This document shows positions 63,288-64,000 of a DNA stretch of 64,000 nt, piece by piece; the stretch's first letter is position 1, and every line of letters starts with the position of its first letter. Below the pieces are notes generated by a model. That model saw only the letters and a list, made by a program, of their open reading frames with translations, had not been told where the DNA came from and did not search any database. Source of the stretch: Clostridium tepidum (GTDB lineage Bacteria > Bacillota > Clostridia > Clostridiales > Clostridiaceae); the NCBI RefSeq assembly GCF_002008345.1, contig NZ_MRAE01000001.1:62001-126000 (forward strand), in the 5' to 3' direction. The position numbers and the translations under genes were made by a program.

Positions 63288-64000
63288 GTATCATAGTTCT
63301 TCTTATATTGATATAACCTATCCTGCTCCTGGCGGGAATGATTGAGTTTCTCAATGAGAGACTCTTTTTTTGTATTTAATTTTTCAAGCTCTTCAAATAT
63401 CTGTTTTGTGGTAGGAAGAGTATTGGAGTTCTGAAAACTTTCGGTAACTGCTTTTTTATAAAGTAAAAGTTGAGCATTATACTCGTTAGTAAAAGCCTTA
63501 TCCTCGCGATGATTTTTAGCATATTTATAAATTTCTTTATACTGCTCAATGATATATCTGTTTTCCATAGTCTGCTTTTTTTCTTCAATTAGTTTTTCTA
63601 TCTTCTTGTTTTCTGAAAGAAGATTTTGAATTTCAGAAGCTTTATCCTGGAGTGCTTTTTCTAACTGTTCTTGTGTTTTGAAGCCTTCACTTCTAACCTG
63701 GTTGATTGTATCTGCCATAGTATAAAGATTATGCTTTACTGCCCAATGCTTGTATCCAGGAGAGCCTTTAACCTTCTCGTTAGCATTAATATCAATAATA
63801 TTATCCAAGGCCTTAAATGGAGATTTAGGACGTTTTCCTCGTATCTGAATTTCCTCTGAAATACGTTCTTTTAATCTTTCCTCAGTATAATCTTCTCCAA
63901 TTCGCATAGCTCTAGTGAAACGCTTTTGACCCTCTTTTTTCTTGAAAGCGATATGCTTTCCATGTTTAATTTCATATCCATACTGCTCCATAAGATAGAG
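63260..64000 (-). CDS. Relaxase (mobilisation nuclease), C-terminal part, runs off the window
   Basis: The minus-strand frame is open to base 64000; the gene's N-terminal catalytic part lies outside. The visible start, YLMEQYGYEIKHGKHIAFKK then RAMRIGEDYTEERLKERISE, is the post-catalytic region typical of MobP/VirD2-like relaxases in Firmicute ICEs (YxxK...HIAFK...F.RA..LG..Y). The remaining 190 residues are coiled coil (IQNLLSENKKIEKLIEEKKQ) that probably contacts the coupling complex. The internal ATG at 63991 is not a start. The opposite orientation and 28-bp overlap with the CBASS effector mark the edge of the defence cargo. Confidence 0.8.
   Translation of the reverse strand, partial: LYLMEQYGYEIKHGKHIAFKKKEGQKRFTRAMRIGEDYTEERLKERISEEIQIRGKRPKSPFKALDNIIDINANEKVKGSPGYKHWAVKHNLYTMADTINQVRSEGFKTQEQLEKALQDKASEIQNLLSENKKIEKLIEEKKQTMENRYIIEQYKEIYKYAKNHREDKAFTNEYNAQLLLYKKAVTESFQNSNTLPTTKQIFEELEKLNTKKESLIEKLNHSRQEQDRLYQYKKNYDTYLGKEVER

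Larger units (their letters stand above)
18136..64000 (+). mobile_element. Integrative conjugative element (left 46 kb; right end outside the window)
   Basis: The segment carries replication (RepA_N, DnaC-like, SSB, TopB), a Gram-positive type IV secretion set (VirD4, VirB2-like Maff2, VirB6/TrbL, PrgI, VirB4, CHAP hydrolase), DUF3801/DUF4315/DUF4366 companions, antirestriction-type and RadC-like genes, and a relaxase at the right edge. Its G+C content is visibly higher than that of the flanking chromosome. Genes are tightly packed with many short overlaps. Defence cargo (BREX and CBASS) sits between the RadC-like gene and the relaxase gene. Confidence 0.9.

Overview
The window is AT-rich, uses Gram-positive ribosome binding sites and carries spore-former/anaerobe gene families (RIC and DUF438 hemerythrin proteins, Crp/Fnr with a cysteine-rich N-terminus, GltS, GreA). 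This points to a Clostridium-like Firmicute; I cannot name the species from sequence alone.

Positions 1-18135 look chromosomal. They hold a decayed AAA/PDDEXK gene, a DnaQ-like exonuclease, a SanA/YdcF protein, a mutT fragment, a Crp/Fnr regulator followed by two hemerythrin-type di-iron proteins (nitrosative/oxidative repair), a small membrane protein, the glutamate carrier GltS, a secreted cysteine-rich peptide, a metallo-beta-lactamase-fold hydrolase, the ruins of a tryptophan-type ABC transporter, a Dus enzyme, GreA, and a type I restriction locus hsdM-hsdS-hsdR. The intergenic DNA is unusually rich in pairs of imperfect direct repeats, mostly 63-67 bp apart.

At about 18135 hsdR stops matching its family exactly inside the Walker A motif (MATG|TGKT). 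From there to the right edge the window is an integrative conjugative element (ICE). Its left part is a HEPN-motif protein, PcfB (DUF3801), a RepA_N initiator, a DnaC-like loader, a Bro/KilAC antirepressor-like protein, VirD4, SSB, Maff2/VirB2-like pilin, VirB6/TrbL, PrgI, VirB4, a CHAP hydrolase, DUF4315, DUF4366, a vWA-coiled-coil surface protein, TopB, a 5-cytosine methyltransferase, a 2,500-residue methylase-helicase antirestriction protein with a TnpV-like gene overprinted inside it, and a RadC-like protein. The relaxase runs off the right edge on the minus strand. Integrase, oriT and the right end are not in view.

Between the RadC-like gene and the relaxase sits a defence cargo of about 15 kb: a small XRE regulator, a complete type 1 BREX set in canonical order (brxA-brxB-brxC-pglX-pglZ-brxL), and directly downstream a two-gene CBASS unit (CD-NTase plus a Cap15-like two-TM beta-barrel effector). 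The likely overall story is that the element breaks the host's restriction motor gene by insertion, leaves host methylation genes hsdM/hsdS intact, and supplies its own layered phage defence (BREX plus abortive CBASS, possibly plus the HEPN protein).
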